Of a stretch of 64,000 bases of DNA, positions 33,146 to 45,188 are shown one piece after another. Below the pieces are notes generated by a model. That model was not told the DNA's origin. It saw only the letters and a program-made list of their open reading frames with translations, and did not search any database. The translations under genes and the position numbers were made by a program. This DNA is from Apiotrichum sp. Y4204 (taxonomy: Eukaryota; Basidiomycota; Tremellomycetes; Trichosporonales; Trichosporonaceae). The stretch covers positions 1 through 64,000 of the forward strand of contig JAMYHL010000124.1 in the NCBI GenBank assembly GCA_025531455.1. Direction: 5' to 3'. How positions within the stretch are numbered: position 1 is the first letter of the stretch; each line of letters begins with the position of its first letter.

Positions 33146-34081
33146 CTACCAACGGCCCCCGCCCCCGCCGTACCCTCCGCCACCCTGCATCCCTCCAGGA
33201 CCGCCAAAGCCTGGTCCGCCGCCGCCGCCGAAGCCACCAGGTCCACCCGGTCCACCGCCAAAGCCACCCGGCCCACCAGGTCCGCCACCATAGCCGCCCG
33301 GCCCACCAGGTCCGCCACCATAGCCACCCGGCCCTCCGGGTCCGCCACCATAGCCACCCGGTCCACCAGGTCCACCTGGTCCGCCAAAGCCGCCAGGTCC
33401 TCCGGGACCACCGGGCCCACCGTGGTGGCCGCCGTGGTGGCCACCGTGGCCGAACCCGCCCTGCTGCCCGCCGAACCCGCCGCCCTGGCTGCCGTACTGG
33501 CCGCCGGGTGGCCCGCCAAACCCGCCCTGTTGACCACCAAAGCCGCCCTGCTGCCCGCCCTGGAACGGCGGTGGTCCGCTCGGCTTGTTGTAGTTGCTGG
33601 CGAGCTTATCCTTCTTCATATTCTGGCCGTCAGCACATACCTAACAGGGTCTGGGCAATGGCCAGTACGCACCTTGAGGAGGTGTCCGAGGATCGCGCCG
33701 CCCAGCCCGCCGCCCATGGCGCCCGCGCCGGTATGTCCGCTCAATTTGCCCACGATCCCACCGACGCCGGCACCGGCAAGCGTCGAGCCGAGCCCGCGCT
33801 CCCCCGTCTGGACGTCGCCGCCGAAACCGCGCTCCCCCGTAGCTCCCGTTCCCGCCGGGTCGTTGTAGAACGACTGCGCGGTCGCGCTCGCCTCCATCTG
33901 CTCGGGGTGCGCCTGCCCCGCGGCGGCGAGCGGGTGGTTCCACGTCGTCGTAGGCGGGTTGGTGCTCGGGTTGATGTAGAACCACTGGTTGTATCTGTGG
34001 TGAGTGGAGTCGGGAGGAAAGAGCTTACGAGTCATCCCACTGGCGGACCCAGGGGTGCGGGAGGTCGTCGTGTGTGTTCAT
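33146..34081 (-). CDS. WW-domain protein with Gly-rich low-complexity tail
   Basis: About 280 residues in three exons. The WW domain is formed across the first intron: LPHPWVRQWDDSYNQWFYIN followed by PSTNPPTTTWNHPL, with both Trp and the final Pro present, so it should bind Pro-rich ligands. A Gly-rich hydrophobic segment follows (LAGAGVGGIVGKLSGHTGAG, then MGGGLGGAILGHLLK), resembling a glycine-zipper. The last 150 residues are tandem GGPGGPGGYGG-type repeats with FGG, YGG and one HGGHHGG block, ending GGGGRW. Such composition favours phase separation or surface coating; that is inference. A TATA-like box lies 60 bp upstream. It converges on NDUFAF6 with 195 bp between stops. Confidence 0.88.
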
Positions 34082-36032
34082 CGTGGTAACTGCTGTGCTG
34101 ATGGAGAGAGTAGGTAATGAGCGTGGCTCGCGACGGGGGTCTTATAAATGCAGGAGCGTTGTCGCCACGTAGACCTCGAGTTTGGATGCAAGTTTCCATC
34201 TCGTTTCCAGACGGCCCGATCATACCACGTCATGACTTTTCACACTCTGCCCAGAGAGACAGAACTGCCCGGCTATGCAGCGCGTCCACAGAGGCAGGAG
34301 TACTGGGGGAGCTTGGTAGATAAAGGTTCACGCTGCGCAATAGTGCAGCCTATCGTTGCCTAGGAGCGCAGCCTCGCGCTGCGTCATCGGAAAATCACCG
34401 CAACGCAAACCGCAAAAAGCTCCACCACGATAAAGTCCAATCTGCCGTCCTAGAGCAATCTTGGTACATCGCCGCAGGGCAGGCGGGCGCAGCGCGACGC
34501 GAGCGGCGGGCGTAGTCGCCGCATTCCCCTGCGTCCGGTCGCGTGCGCGCTGCGCGCTGCGCGTTTCACAAACACTATCGTCTGCTGTTACGGGTGTTCA
34601 ACTTTCTCAGTGTTGAAGAGCCCCAGGCCGAGGAGCAAATCCGCAGCGCGCAGCGCGCATCTGGTCCCCGGCCTCGCCCGTTCTCCGCCCCGCCCGATCT
34701 CGTCTCTGGGCTGATATAAAGATACGGCTCTCCCCCACCAATGTAACGTATACAGTACACACCACCCCTGCGGTGCCTCCATGCACGACCCGACAAGGGT
34801 AGGGATGCATGCTGTTCGACCGCAACGGAGGGCTATTCTCGGCACCTGATGAAGTGGACAGCTAGATGTGGAGGTGGAGGAGATGGCCGAGATGACCGAG
34901 ATAAGCGATCGCGTGGAATGCATGCTTTGCGCGCGTGCGCTCGGGCTTATTCCGCCACACACGGCGTTACCCACTCCCTCCGCCTCGCCCCTCTCCCCTC
35001 GCACCTCTCTCTCTTCGCTCTCCCTCTCCGGCCGCTCCGTGCTCGCCAGCTCGCGGCGCCGTCGCGCGCGCGCAGGCCATAAACGCAACGCGCATCTCCA
35101 TTCTTCTTCTTCTTCTCCATTATCGTGCGGATAAGCAAGCTTCGGGACTGTTTCCCCAGTATGTTTGCTCTCCGGTGCCCTCGTCTCCCGGACTTGTTCG
35201 GGGCAGGGATCCCACATCGGATCGAGTGTCAACCCGGATCAAGCGAGAGGAGGTGGCCGTCTTAGTCCCCAACGCCGGCCTGGGCTGCTTGCAGCGTAGA
35301 GGCGGGCGTGGGGCGGTGGGCCGTACATTTTATAACATATGTGTTGTGCTTTATGAACTGGACTAGTGGCTGCGTTGTGCATTGTCGGATGGCTGTGATC
35401 TGGTCGCTTGCAGACTAGGAAGCTAGGAAATGGTCGTGTTGTGGTCGCTGAATTTTTTCGAGGCGCGCCTGATTTGTCGAATTTGTCGTCAACTTGTGTG
35501 AAGCGGAAGCTGCGAGAAGAACCGGTCCAGTTGAGGAAGAGTGTTCATGTCTTTTATTTGTTGGGTATGCGTTGTGCGTTGCCCTGGGTGCAGAGGAGAA
35601 CGTTGGGCTTTCATGGTTGCAGCCTTGGTCTGACACATAGCATACACTCCCATCGCACGCGTCATTTGCCACTCGGCTCGCTCCGCTCGCGGCACGCCGC
35701 TCGCCATACGCAAGAGATATGAGAGGTTGCATGCGACATATACGCCGTGATACACGTCCGACAGCCGCCACTCCCCTCCGCCGTGGCCGCCGCCTGCTAC
35801 TGCTGCTGCTGTATGAATCCATTTTTTGCTGGGATGATGCTGGTTTTATCCGCTCTGGCCACTACCGCACGAGATTCGTTCTTTGATGATTCTCGATGCG
35901 CGCCGGTGCCAGAGATCGCTAGATGACTAGATCAGAGATCCGTCGACTCCATGCTGTGCTCCTCCATTAGGTCTGTTGACCTCTTTCCATCCTCTCTCAC
36001 TCCGCTCCCGCTCCCTCAACGTCTTGCGACGT
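34082..36032. other. Intergenic region, 1.95 kb
   Basis: No gene is supported between the WW-protein start and the TOM70 stop. The region holds a TATA-like element at 34141-34149 for the WW gene. GC-rich words of the type GCGCTGCGCGCTGCGC occur around 34495-34565, with an echo near 34645-34660. CT-rich stretches occur at 34970-35040 and 35100-35120. Open frames on both strands lack motifs and codon logic. Confidence 0.45.
34141..34149 (-). promoter_or_regulatory. TATA-like element of the WW-protein gene
   Basis: Minus-strand ATTTATAAG, 60 bp upstream of the ATG at 34081. Confidence 0.4.
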
Positions 36033-38178
36033 TTAGACGCCCTGGGCGATCTGGCCGAGACGCTCGGCGTACTCCGGGAAGTTCTTGAGGAAGGCGGCCT
36101 GGGCGCGCGAAGCGTGCTCGTACGTGATGGCGTTGACAAGCTCGCCCTCGGTACGCGCGAGGCGACCGCTCTTCTCGAACCACACGATCGCGTCGTCAAT
36201 CTTGCCCTGCTGGAGCGAGAGCTGCGCGAGTGTGGCAACAGCGACGTCGCAGTCAGGGTCAATCTCGAGGGCCTCCTTGCAGAGCTTCTCGGCGGCGCCA
36301 ATGTCCTGCTTCCACTGGAAGAGGGCGAGCGCCTTGTTGACATAGGGCAGGACATTGCGGGGCTTCCTGACTGTCAGCGAGAAAACACCCTTAACACTCA
36401 CTTGTCCTGGTCGAGTTCGATCGCGCGCTCAAAGCGCTCAACCGACTCCGAGTACTTCTGCTGGTCGAGGAGTATCTCGCCGTAGTAGTTGGACGGCTCG
36501 CCGCGGTCGGGGAACTGCTTGAGGATACGGCGGAAGGCGGCCATGGACTTGGCAACGTCACCCATCTTGTACTGGGCAACGGCGGCCTGGACGTGGGTGA
36601 AGATGAACGCGTCGTCGAGCTCGATCGACTTGTGGTAGTCGGCAATCGCCTTGTCGTGCTCGCCCATGATGAAGAAGACCTGGCCACGGTGGTAGTAGAT
36701 GTCCGGGTCGTTGGGGTTGTGGCGGATGGCAGTCTCAAAGTCGCCAAACGCGGCGACAGCGTCACCGAGCTCCATGTGCACGGAAGCGATCTTGACCCAG
36801 GACTGGACAAAGGTGGGGACAAGCTCGAGCGACTTCTCAAGGTCGTTCTTGGCACCGACCGAGTCGCCGATGAGGAACTTGAAGGTGCCGCGGAGGTTGT
36901 ACGCCTCAGCCTGGCCCTCCTTCCACGAGATGCCCTGCTCGATGGCCTCGTTGACGAGGGAGACGGTGTGCGCGTAATCGGCAGCCTCGAGGGCGTCGAA
37001 CGCGAGGATGAGGGTCTTGTCGCCCTGGGTAGCGTTCTCCGGGAGCTTGGGCTTGTCGTGAGGGCGGAAGGCGGCAAGGTAGGACGAGATGAAGGTGGGC
37101 GAGGGGAGCTTGCTCTCACGCGACGCAAGGAGCTCCTTGGCGCGGCGGGTCGCGAGCTTCTTCAGACACCGCTCGACGGCAGCAGCAGCCGACTCGTCCT
37201 GGAAGCGCTCGATGATGGTGCAGGCGGTGAAGTCTGGGATCAGAGATGAATCAAACACAAAGCCAGTCTGTGGCATCAAGATTTCGGACATAGCACTCAC
37301 CGCGCACGGCCTCCTCGTCGCGGTCGAGGCGCTCGAGCGCCGTGGCTCTCCTCTTGAGGGCCTTGACGCTGCAATGTCAGCGTGACGGTCTCATACAGAT
37401 TCATGTGGCGCAATGCCAGCGCCAGCACTCACTAGGTGCGGTCGAGGTTGAGGGCCTCGTCGCAGTCCTTGACACAGAGCTCGTACTCGGGGGGCGTGTA
37501 GTTGGTGTAGCCTGGAATCAGTATATGCTGTTGTGGATGTCCCTTAAACATCACCAATGACGCCCAACCCCACCAATCGACATTGATCGCTCCACACCAA
37601 CCCATCCACCGCTACTCACACGCAGCACGGTTTGAGTAGAAGACGGCGTCCTTCTTAACCGAGACCTCGATGGCCTTGGTGTAGCACGCGACAGCCTTCT
37701 TAAAGTCCTTCTTGGAGTAGAGCTTGTTTCCCCTGTCCTTGAGGGTCGCGCCGAGAGCATTGCGGTCGGCCTCGGACATGGCCTCAAGGCCAGCAGCATC
37801 AGGAACACCCGCAAACGGGTCCTCGGCCGCCTCGACCTTGGTGTCTGCCGGCTTGGGCTTGATCTCCTCGAGGAGAGGCCCGTCCGTGCCCTCGCCCTTG
37901 AGGAACTTGTCGTTCTTTTTGCTCTTCTTCTTCTTCTTGTTCTTCGAGCTGCCCGAGCCCGGCGCCTTGCCTCCCTCTCCTGCGCCTGCGCCGCCCGACG
38001 GCCCCGGCGCAGATCCGCGAGAGTAGAGGTAGTATCCCGCACCGGCGGCGGCAGCGACACCGGCACCGATGAGGAGAGCGCGCTGGTGCTCCTCAATGAA
38101 ACGGTGCGCGCGGTCGAGCAGCGAGGCGGGCGGCTCGGCCGGCTGCAGGGGGATTACTTGCGGTGCTACGGGCGCCAT
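36033..38178 (-). CDS. TOM70: Mitochondrial import receptor TOM70
   Basis: Outer-membrane receptor that takes preproteins, often with Hsp70/Hsp90, into the TOM complex. About 600 residues in five exons. The N-terminus has one membrane anchor (about 31-53, RALLIGAGVAAAAGAGYYLY), followed by a Gly/Ser/Lys linker with KNKKKKKSKKN. TPR repeats follow: LKDRGNKLYSKKDFKKAVAC with YTKAIEVSVKKDAVFYSNRA and CVKDCDEALNLDRTYVKALK (the Hsp clamp region). Further TPRs follow, such as AEAYNLRGTFKFLIGDSVGA, DIYYHRGQVFFIMGEHDKAI, KSMAAFRRILKQFPDRGEPS and LAQLSLQQGKIDDAIVWFEK. All junctions rejoin the TPR pattern. Tandem with the sugar transporter on the minus strand. Confidence 0.96.
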
Positions 38179-38844
38179 TTCGGGGGGTGAAAAAGGAGGG
38201 AGGGTGGGGGTGGAAGGGAGAAAAGAGTTGTTGATGTCGGGGGTTTTTTCTCCTCGGCAAGTTGGGAACGAGCAACAAGAGGAGAGATGGAGATGGAGGA
38301 GGATGACTTGCTCGACAACGACAGAAAGAGACGCACGGAATGGCAAAGAAGCTGCAAGCTGGAGCGGGGAGAGGAGCCACGTGGCAATTTGATTCCGCTT
38401 TCTTTACCTAACAGAGTGGGTCAGAAATGAGACGGAGCAATCCGGACGAGAAAGAATCGCTGGATGCCGAGATGGCAAGACGATGACGACGAGAAAGACA
38501 CATGACGGCGAGGCGTCCGAGCTCCGAGGACCGACAAACAATGTCCCCAAGATATAAGACACAGGACACAAGAACACTTGACAAGTCAGTCACAACGCAG
38601 AGAAAACTGCAGCCAGATCATGAAATAGTAGTGGATACATGGCTCCTCACACCACAGGGGGCGCGGGAGGATAGAGGATACTACTAGATATGCTACGATG
38701 AGACCCGGAAATGGAGTGTGGTCTCGAGAGAGGGATTAAAAGTATAGTGGAAAAAATCGCGACGAATAATAGATGTCTACAGTCTAAGTCTAACGCGCAC
38801 GCGGCCTGCCAGCGCGCGCTCTACGTCCTAGGGGTCCCTCTTGT
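38179..38844. other. Spacer between TOM70 and the sugar transporter
   Basis: This is 666 bp. The TOM70-proximal side is pyrimidine-rich on the minus strand (38180-38350), fitting a promoter and leader. The rest is AT-richer 3' flank of the transporter. No gene is seen. Confidence 0.45.
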
Positions 38845-40664
38845 TTAGTAGTTTGTCGGCTCCTTCTTGTGGGCCTCGTCAAACGAGGGCACACGGGTGC
38901 CGCCGGGAGAGCCATCGGGAGTGAGCTTCTCGTCGCTGGGGATCGAGGTGTCCATGTTGGCGGTCTCGGCGTCGTGAGGGGTGTCGCCGTGGATGTCGTA
39001 GCGGTTGGTCATCTCGGTGACCTGGTTCTCCGAGAGCTTGGGGAGGGTCTTGGCGACCTTGGTCGTGCGCTGGCCGGTCATGTGGCCGTGCGCGTAGACG
39101 ACATCGAGCTCCTCAAGCGAACGGCCGGCAGTCTCGGGGTAGAAGAAGTAGATGAAGGGAAGGAAGATGACGTTGGCCATGGCGAAGAGGAAGAAGGTCC
39201 AGCCATCGATCGAGGCGGTCATGGTGGGGAGAACCTGCACGACGAGGAAGTTGGACAGCCAGTTGGTCATGGTCGAGATGGCGTTGGCCTGGGTACGGAC
39301 CGGCATCGAGTTGAGCTCGGCGGGGTACAGCCAGGGGAGGGGAAGCCAGGTGGCGCCGAAGAACGAGATGAAGAGGAAGAGACCAACGGCAGCGCCCTTG
39401 GCCACGCTCTTGGGAACCTTTCCGGTGACAGAGTCCTTGGGGAGGAGACAAGCCCAGGTGATGAACATGGAAGCGGCCTGGCCAAAGGTACCGACGAAGA
39501 AGAGCTTGCGGCGGCCGACCTTCTCGACGAGGATGAACGAGAGGAACGCGAAGAGCATGTAAACGATCGAGAGGACACCACCAAGAATGAGCGAAAGGCG
39601 GTTGGGAAGGTCGATCTGGTTCTTGAACAGAATGGTAGAGTAGTAGATGACAGCGTTGCAGCCACCGAGCTGCTGGAAGAGCTGGGTCGAGGCACCGACA
39701 AGAGCACGGGTACGGTGCTGGTTCTTGCCCTGCTTGAGAATCTCCTTGCGTCCGCCGCTGTTCTCCCTCTCAGCCTGGAAACGGATCGAGTCGAAGAGGC
39801 GGTTGGACTCCTCGACGGCTCCGACGCTCTTCATCTCGTCGCCACGGAGGGCGGTGACAACGCGCTCAGCCTCGGCATTGTGTTCGTGCATGACGAGCCA
39901 ACGGGGCGACTCGGGCAGGACAAGAACACCGCCGATAAGGAGGAGAGCGAAGAAGATCTGCATGGCGATGGGGAAGCGCCACGCGACCGAGGTGTCGACG
40001 TACGAGATACCAAAGTTGATCCAGTAGGCGATGACAGTGCCGACGGCGACCGAGGAGCCCTCAAGACAGATGAGGAAACCACGGTTGTGGGCCTTGGAGG
40101 TCTCGGCGACCCAGGTGGGGACGGTGGCGGTGTTGGCGCCGTTTCCGAGACCAGTGATGACACGGCCGATGAAGAACTGGACAAAGCCACCAACGTTGCC
40201 AGGGTGCTCGCGCGCACCGGGGCCGTAGGCAGTGACAGTGATAAGAGTACCGATAATCATGACAGTGGCGCCGAGAAGCATCATGCGGCGACGACCAAAC
40301 TTCTCACCAACAAAGTAGGCGAAAAGAGCACCGAAGAAACAGCCGACTTCGTACACGGCAGTGACGGTACCCTGGATGGTACCGGTGTGCACGTCGTCCT
40401 TGCTCTTCTGGCGGGTGGCAGGGAACTCGCGGTTGAACTGCTCAGACGAGATGATACCAGACATGAGACCCTGGTCTGGATGTTAGCGATGAACTCGGGA
40501 GTGTCCTTCTCTATCAACTCACCATATCCGAAGAGCATAAAGGCGACGGTGCCGGTCGCGACGACACCGTAGAGGAGGGCGTTGCCCTTGAGGCCGGCAT
40601 AGGTGGGGTATCCGCCCTGGGCGTTGAGTGCGGCTGACCGCTCGTTGTTTTGGTTGATCTTCAT
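38845..40664 (-). CDS. MFS sugar (hexose-type) transporter
   Basis: Plasma-membrane sugar porter of about 590 residues with 12 predicted membrane helices, in two exons. The single intron splits GYD-QG and restores the sugar-porter signature FMLFGYDQGLMSG. Other family motifs are EKFGRRRMMLLG (loop 2-3), FIGRVITGLGNG, PESPRWLVM, the sugar-site motif QLFQQLGGCNAVIYYS, VEKVGRRKLFFVG, WLYPAELNSMPVRTQANAIS and PETAGRSLEELD. The long cytosolic C-terminus is hydrophilic. Substrate (glucose, xylose or another sugar) cannot be read from the sequence. A 567-codon antisense frame overlaps it and is a codon-bias artefact. A TATA-like box lies 52 bp upstream. Confidence 0.95.
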
Positions 40665-40715
40665 GGTGGGAAGGTGGGATAGGATAACATAAGCTCCATC
40701 GGGGGCGGGGTAGTC

Positions 40716-40723
40716 TTATATAT
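40716..40723 (-). promoter_or_regulatory. TATA-like element of the sugar transporter
   Basis: Minus-strand ATATATAA about 52 bp upstream of the ATG at 40664. Confidence 0.45.
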
Positions 40724-42962
40724 CATGTTGGCCGCGATCCTCGACGCGATGAGAAGGGGGATGTTTAGTCAGAGTTTTTTTTCTCTTTCTTGTTTCTTGT
40801 TTCTGGGCGATCGCGCCGTGACGCCAACCCGCCGCCCCGCCTCTCCCCACCCCGGCTCCCCGCTAGGACCCTACGTTACCCCGTAGCTCCGCACCGTGTG
40901 TCGCTGACCCGGAGTTTTCCCGCACACCGTCAAGGTACGTTGGCGGAGGTTCCAGCACCGGATAGGCCGGTTGTTGGATCCGAGCTCGCAGTGCGGTGTT
41001 CCTGTCGGTTGTTTGTTTGGACAGGGTCGGCGCGTGGTGAAAATTCTCAACGCGGTCACAACGTCGCCTGTGATGATGGTGCGGGACGCGCGCTGCAGCG
41101 ACAAGAGGGGTGCCGAAGACGTCGGTGGCCGGTGGTGGTGCGGGTTTCAGGGTCCAAGATGACGGGGTGAGGGTGTGATACGGGGACATGGGCCAGGGGG
41201 CCGGCGAGGTGTGACGTCCGCGGCGCACTGATCCGGCACCAGCAATTCTCAGGACGGCGACTAGCTCGACATGTGAACAGGGATAGGGTTCGGGTTCGTG
41301 GACATGCTTAGTCGCCGGTGACCCGATGCGGCGCGGCGGCGAGCAAACCCGCAGGGCACCGGTGCCGTAGCGCAGCACCCTTGTTAATGGGGTGCGCGGC
41401 GATGCGGCGCCGTTATTGGTGCGTGGAACGGTGGATCGTGACGGGCTGGAGAGCGTGGGTCAGCTCTGAGGCCCGGGGTGTCGGCCCATGATTGATCAAC
41501 ATGCCGGGGCATGCCGGAATACCGCGATGTCAGCGGCGCCAGTCCGGGAACAGGTATTCCTACGCAGAGGGCGTGAGTTGGTTAGCGGTTAGTAGCAGTG
41601 GAGCGCGGGGCAGAGCAGAGGAATCGGGAGCTTGGTAACTGGTAGAATGCCGAGGTAGAGGATTGCAGAATTGCAGGATTCGAGGATGAGGTGGAGCCGG
41701 ACAAATTTTTGTGATTTTTTTTCGCATTTTTTTTTCTTTGCTTCTACGCCGTTCTACACCGCACAATCTTCTTTTTTTTTCGGCTTATTTTTTTCTTTTT
41801 CTTTGTAGGTTGCCGGCGGCAGAGGGGACCCGCCCTGAGAGCACATGGGCTGGCGAGGCACGCTAACGGCGCGGACGGACGAGTCGGGTGAGGAGAAAAC
41901 AGGAAACAGGGTAGAGGGTAGAGGGGCAGCCGTTGACATCATTGCGATCCGAGATAGAACTAACCCGAGAAAGAGGGTGGCGCTGATGCTGACAGATTAC
42001 TGTTACTGATTCTCTTCCTCTCCTCTCGCCGGTCCGGTCGCCGGTCACCGGTCGCCCGTATCGGATCTGTATCCAACGATCCAGGTATCGCGCGTCGTCG
42101 CGCTCACATGGTCGTGAAGCATGAGGAGATGCAGGAGCACGCAGGAGATTCAGGTGACTGCCCTGTGTAGCATGTTGTGTTTGTTTTGCGGGTGTTTGTG
42201 CGAATGTGGTAGGAATGTATGAATAGACGGCGTCCCACGTCCCCCTGGTGTCCTTGGGTGTCGTGTGCAACGTGATGCCTGTCAACATGGGCATTCAGGT
42301 GGCTGTACGGCTGTGCGTATGCTTTTTCCTTCTGCACAAACGGCTGGCATTGGTGTGCAGAGGCTGTTACACACCCTGTACACGCTGAACGAATCTACTT
42401 CGTCGTTATCGCCAAGATGACAGCCGCCACAAGCCAAGAAACTGGCGCCACCGCCCCACCGATAATAGCTCCAACCTTCACAATGGCTTGGCTGCCTCCA
42501 CAACATCTCTTGGCTGTACTCACCGCAGCGGCTTATGCTTTTTTCTCCACCCTCAGATCCCCCCACCATATCTCCAGTGCCCAATGATAAGCCCTCAAGA
42601 TAGCATCGCATAGGAAGGATATCGCTACAGGAACGTCGCAGCTGCCCCTGGACTAAGCAACGGGGGTCTTGCATTCCTGACGGCGTGCCTCATCTCTCTT
42701 GAGATGTGAAGCGCACTGCAATCTGAACCGCACTGCATTCTCCTGGCCCTCCTCGCCGGGGTACGAGACCCAACAATTGGGTGAGAATGAAGGCACAACT
42801 CCATTCTCGGGTGGACGGCGAACGCGAACACGTGCCCGTGCCTCGTTCAGCTGCCGCGCCGCCAGGGTCGGCTCTTGCCATCGGGTGTTTGGGACTGTTC
42901 CCAAGTTCCCAAACTCCCAGGTCCCCGGGTCCCTCGGACCCACATACCGAGGTCGGTCCGAT

Positions 42963-42985
42963 AAAAAAAAAAAAAAAAAAAAAAA
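42963..42985 (+). repeat. Poly-A run of 23
   Basis: Uninterrupted A tract in the gene-free region. It follows GC-rich sequence with GGTCC/GGACC words. It could be a retroelement tail remnant, but no target-site duplication was found by eye. Confidence 0.8.
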
Positions 42986-43082
42986 GTGCGTTCCCCCTCC
43001 GGGACTCGTGGAATCCGCTGGTGCCAGCGTGCCAGGTGCCGCTTGAGGAAGTCCGCTCCTCGGACCCTCGGACCATGGAGTG

Positions 43083-43090
43083 TGACGTCA
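43083..43090. promoter_or_regulatory. CRE-type bZIP palindrome
   Basis: Perfect TGACGTCA in the gene-free region, about 2.1 kb upstream of the DUF3292 gene and 2.4 kb upstream of the transporter. Function unknown. Confidence 0.2.
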
Positions 43091-43615
43091 CGCCATACGA
43101 CCCCCTCGGAGCGGTTGTCAGCGGCCCCCCAGCCCCCCCTTGTTCTCTCCCTCCCCGGTTCTCCCCTATCGCCGCAGGCTTGAGCATAATCTCTATTCCC
43201 AGTTGCCATCACGGCGGGTCGCGGGCTCGTTCGGCCGAGAAAAAAACGTGTTTCATGACTGTAGTTGGCGGGAGATTAAGAGATTAGCCGAGACGCACCG
43301 TGCTATCGCCTGCGATCCTGCGATCGAAACAATCAGTACGGCTTACCTCGCGCTCCACTGCCCGGTCTCAGATGTCTTGGAAGTTGTCTGAGATCAAGAT
43401 GAAGCCTCAAACGTATGTGGCGCTCGCACATTCAGCTTACCAGTGGCACACGGCACACGACACGATACGATACGGTGATACGGTGACTGACGTTTATTTC
43501 CCATATCCCCAGTCCCCCAGAATGCGAGCGCGCTGCTGAAACGGACACCGAGAACGACGGGCCCGGCGACCGGGTAGTTGGATGCCACCACCGGGTACAG
43601 CGCAACAGCCCCCCT

Positions 43616-43824
43616 GCGGCCCCACGCTGCGCAGCGCATTCCATATCCCATATCGCGCCATCGTATCGAGCCCAAAACTTCAGATCGCCGAGGTCGCGGT
43701 GTTGTCCGGACAACTCCCGTACGCCATGCCGCGGAGGCTGCGGGTGCCATCTGGGATCTGGGATATTGGGGGACCCGGCGGCCCCACGGTGAACGCCGCA
43801 TCGCGCCATCGGTATCGTATCGAG
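43616..43824 (+). repeat. Imperfect direct repeat pair
   Basis: The segments 43616-43670 and 43778-43824 share GCGGCCCCAC at the start and ATCGCGCCATC ... TCGTATCGAG at the end, with an internal length difference. This suggests a local duplication in non-coding sequence. Confidence 0.5.
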
Positions 43825-45188
43825 TGAGTGCGGCGTTGTCCCAACGACATGAGGGGGAAAGAGCTGCGTGCGCCGTGCTATCTGGGGAAAGGGGGCCCGG
43901 TATGGGGCAGTGGGTTGCGGAGAGCTGCGGAGGTGGGGAGCGGGACACCAGATCGCCAGATGAGATCGAGCTGCGGGTTACCAGTTGCGGGATAAGGAGG
44001 ACACGTCGCCTGTTTCCCGTCGCGAGCCCACTTGTATTGCGCAACTTGGTCTCGGAAGAGGGGACTTGTCGCTGCCGTGGAGATGTGAAGACTCTCTCCG
44101 GAGCCCTTTCGCGTAAAGTACTTTCTCGGAGAGGCTGAGCTCACCGACTCTGCCTCTCTTGCCGTTGAGCTGGGTTCTGGGTACGGGTGCAGGGAACGGG
44201 GTGTATGGGTGTATAGGTGTCGACCCGACCCCTGGTTCTGCTGTCCACGCAGCCGGCGTGTAGTAGTTTATCTCGATGTTGGTGGTCGGCCCTTCTGTCT
44301 CCCACGTTGGCGTCGACAAGAGCTAAAAGCTGGAGACTCATCCCCGTGGCCAGAGATCCTGTTGTCTGAGAAGCAGCCGGGCAGCCTATCCATAGCCACA
44401 TACCCGCAAGACCGCAAGGCATGTCCGCACCCGCCATTAACCCAGCCTGCCATCAGTGACGGTATCCCGACACCACACGCACCGAGCGGCCAGCTGCGAG
44501 ACTGCCTCGTAGAATTGTAGAATTGTACACTTGCCTTTTGCCAGGTATCGCGCCTGCCCATCGCGTTTGATGGGCGTGTGTAGTCATGAGCCTGAATTCC
44601 AGAAACGTCCCGCAGCGCACTCTGCTCGGTTTCTCGGATTAATGCTCGAGCACTCTATACCACTGGCGCATGGATTCGAAAGCCCAGCGCTGGTCGCTGG
44701 TGAGCGGGCGACATACCTCGTGGGTTCCTGCCACTGATGCGACTGATTCTTACATTCATCATGGATCGGCGACTCCGGTCGCGATTGTCTTGTCTCCTGC
44801 CACACCCTGCATGATCGCAAAGGTCCAGGCCTACTTCGACCACAACTCTTACCCACTCGTTTGTTGACACTGAGCGTCATGCATGCAGCCTCGCCGAGGT
44901 TGCAGCTTGCAGCGTGCAGCTTGCTTTGCATCTTGGCCCCCCCTTGGCCCTTGGCAGGCTGGCATCTGCATGTTGGGTGCTGGGCGTAATGCCATCATGT
45001 CCTGTGTGACTGATACGTCATACTCACTACCGTTCCTCGTGTCTGGATTACTGATGTCATAAGGCAAAGACAACAAATGATGCTGCAGCCTTCGTCTACT
45101 CGTCCTCCGTCCGAGGCACCCCCAGACGCCTCAAGTATAAGAACTGAAACCCCACCACGCACCGCGCACCACCTCGCTCCCCACCACA

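Larger units (their letters stand above)
40665..45188. other. Gene-free region, 4.5 kb, with homopolymer tracts
   Basis: No gene is supported between the divergent transporter and DUF3292 starts. Contents: a TATA-like element (40716-40723) for the transporter, T-rich runs at 41705-41805, a 23-A run at 42963-42985, a CRE palindrome at 43083-43090, and an imperfect direct repeat around 43616-43824. A 56-codon open frame at 42417-42587 has a hydrophobic segment but no other support. Confidence 0.5.

Noticed and set aside
36593..37249. 218-codon plus-strand frame
   Set aside because: Antisense to TOM70 with no independent motif.
38869..40572. 567-codon open frame on the plus strand
   Set aside because: Exactly antisense to the sugar transporter, acidic and repetitive; it arises from the transporter's codon bias.
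42963..42985. Poly-A run as the tail of a retroelement
   Set aside because: No reverse-transcriptase text upstream and no flanking target duplication seen; kept only as a homopolymer.
43394..44044. 216-codon minus-strand frame
   Set aside because: Lies in repetitive non-coding sequence; lacks motifs, splice logic and plausible composition.
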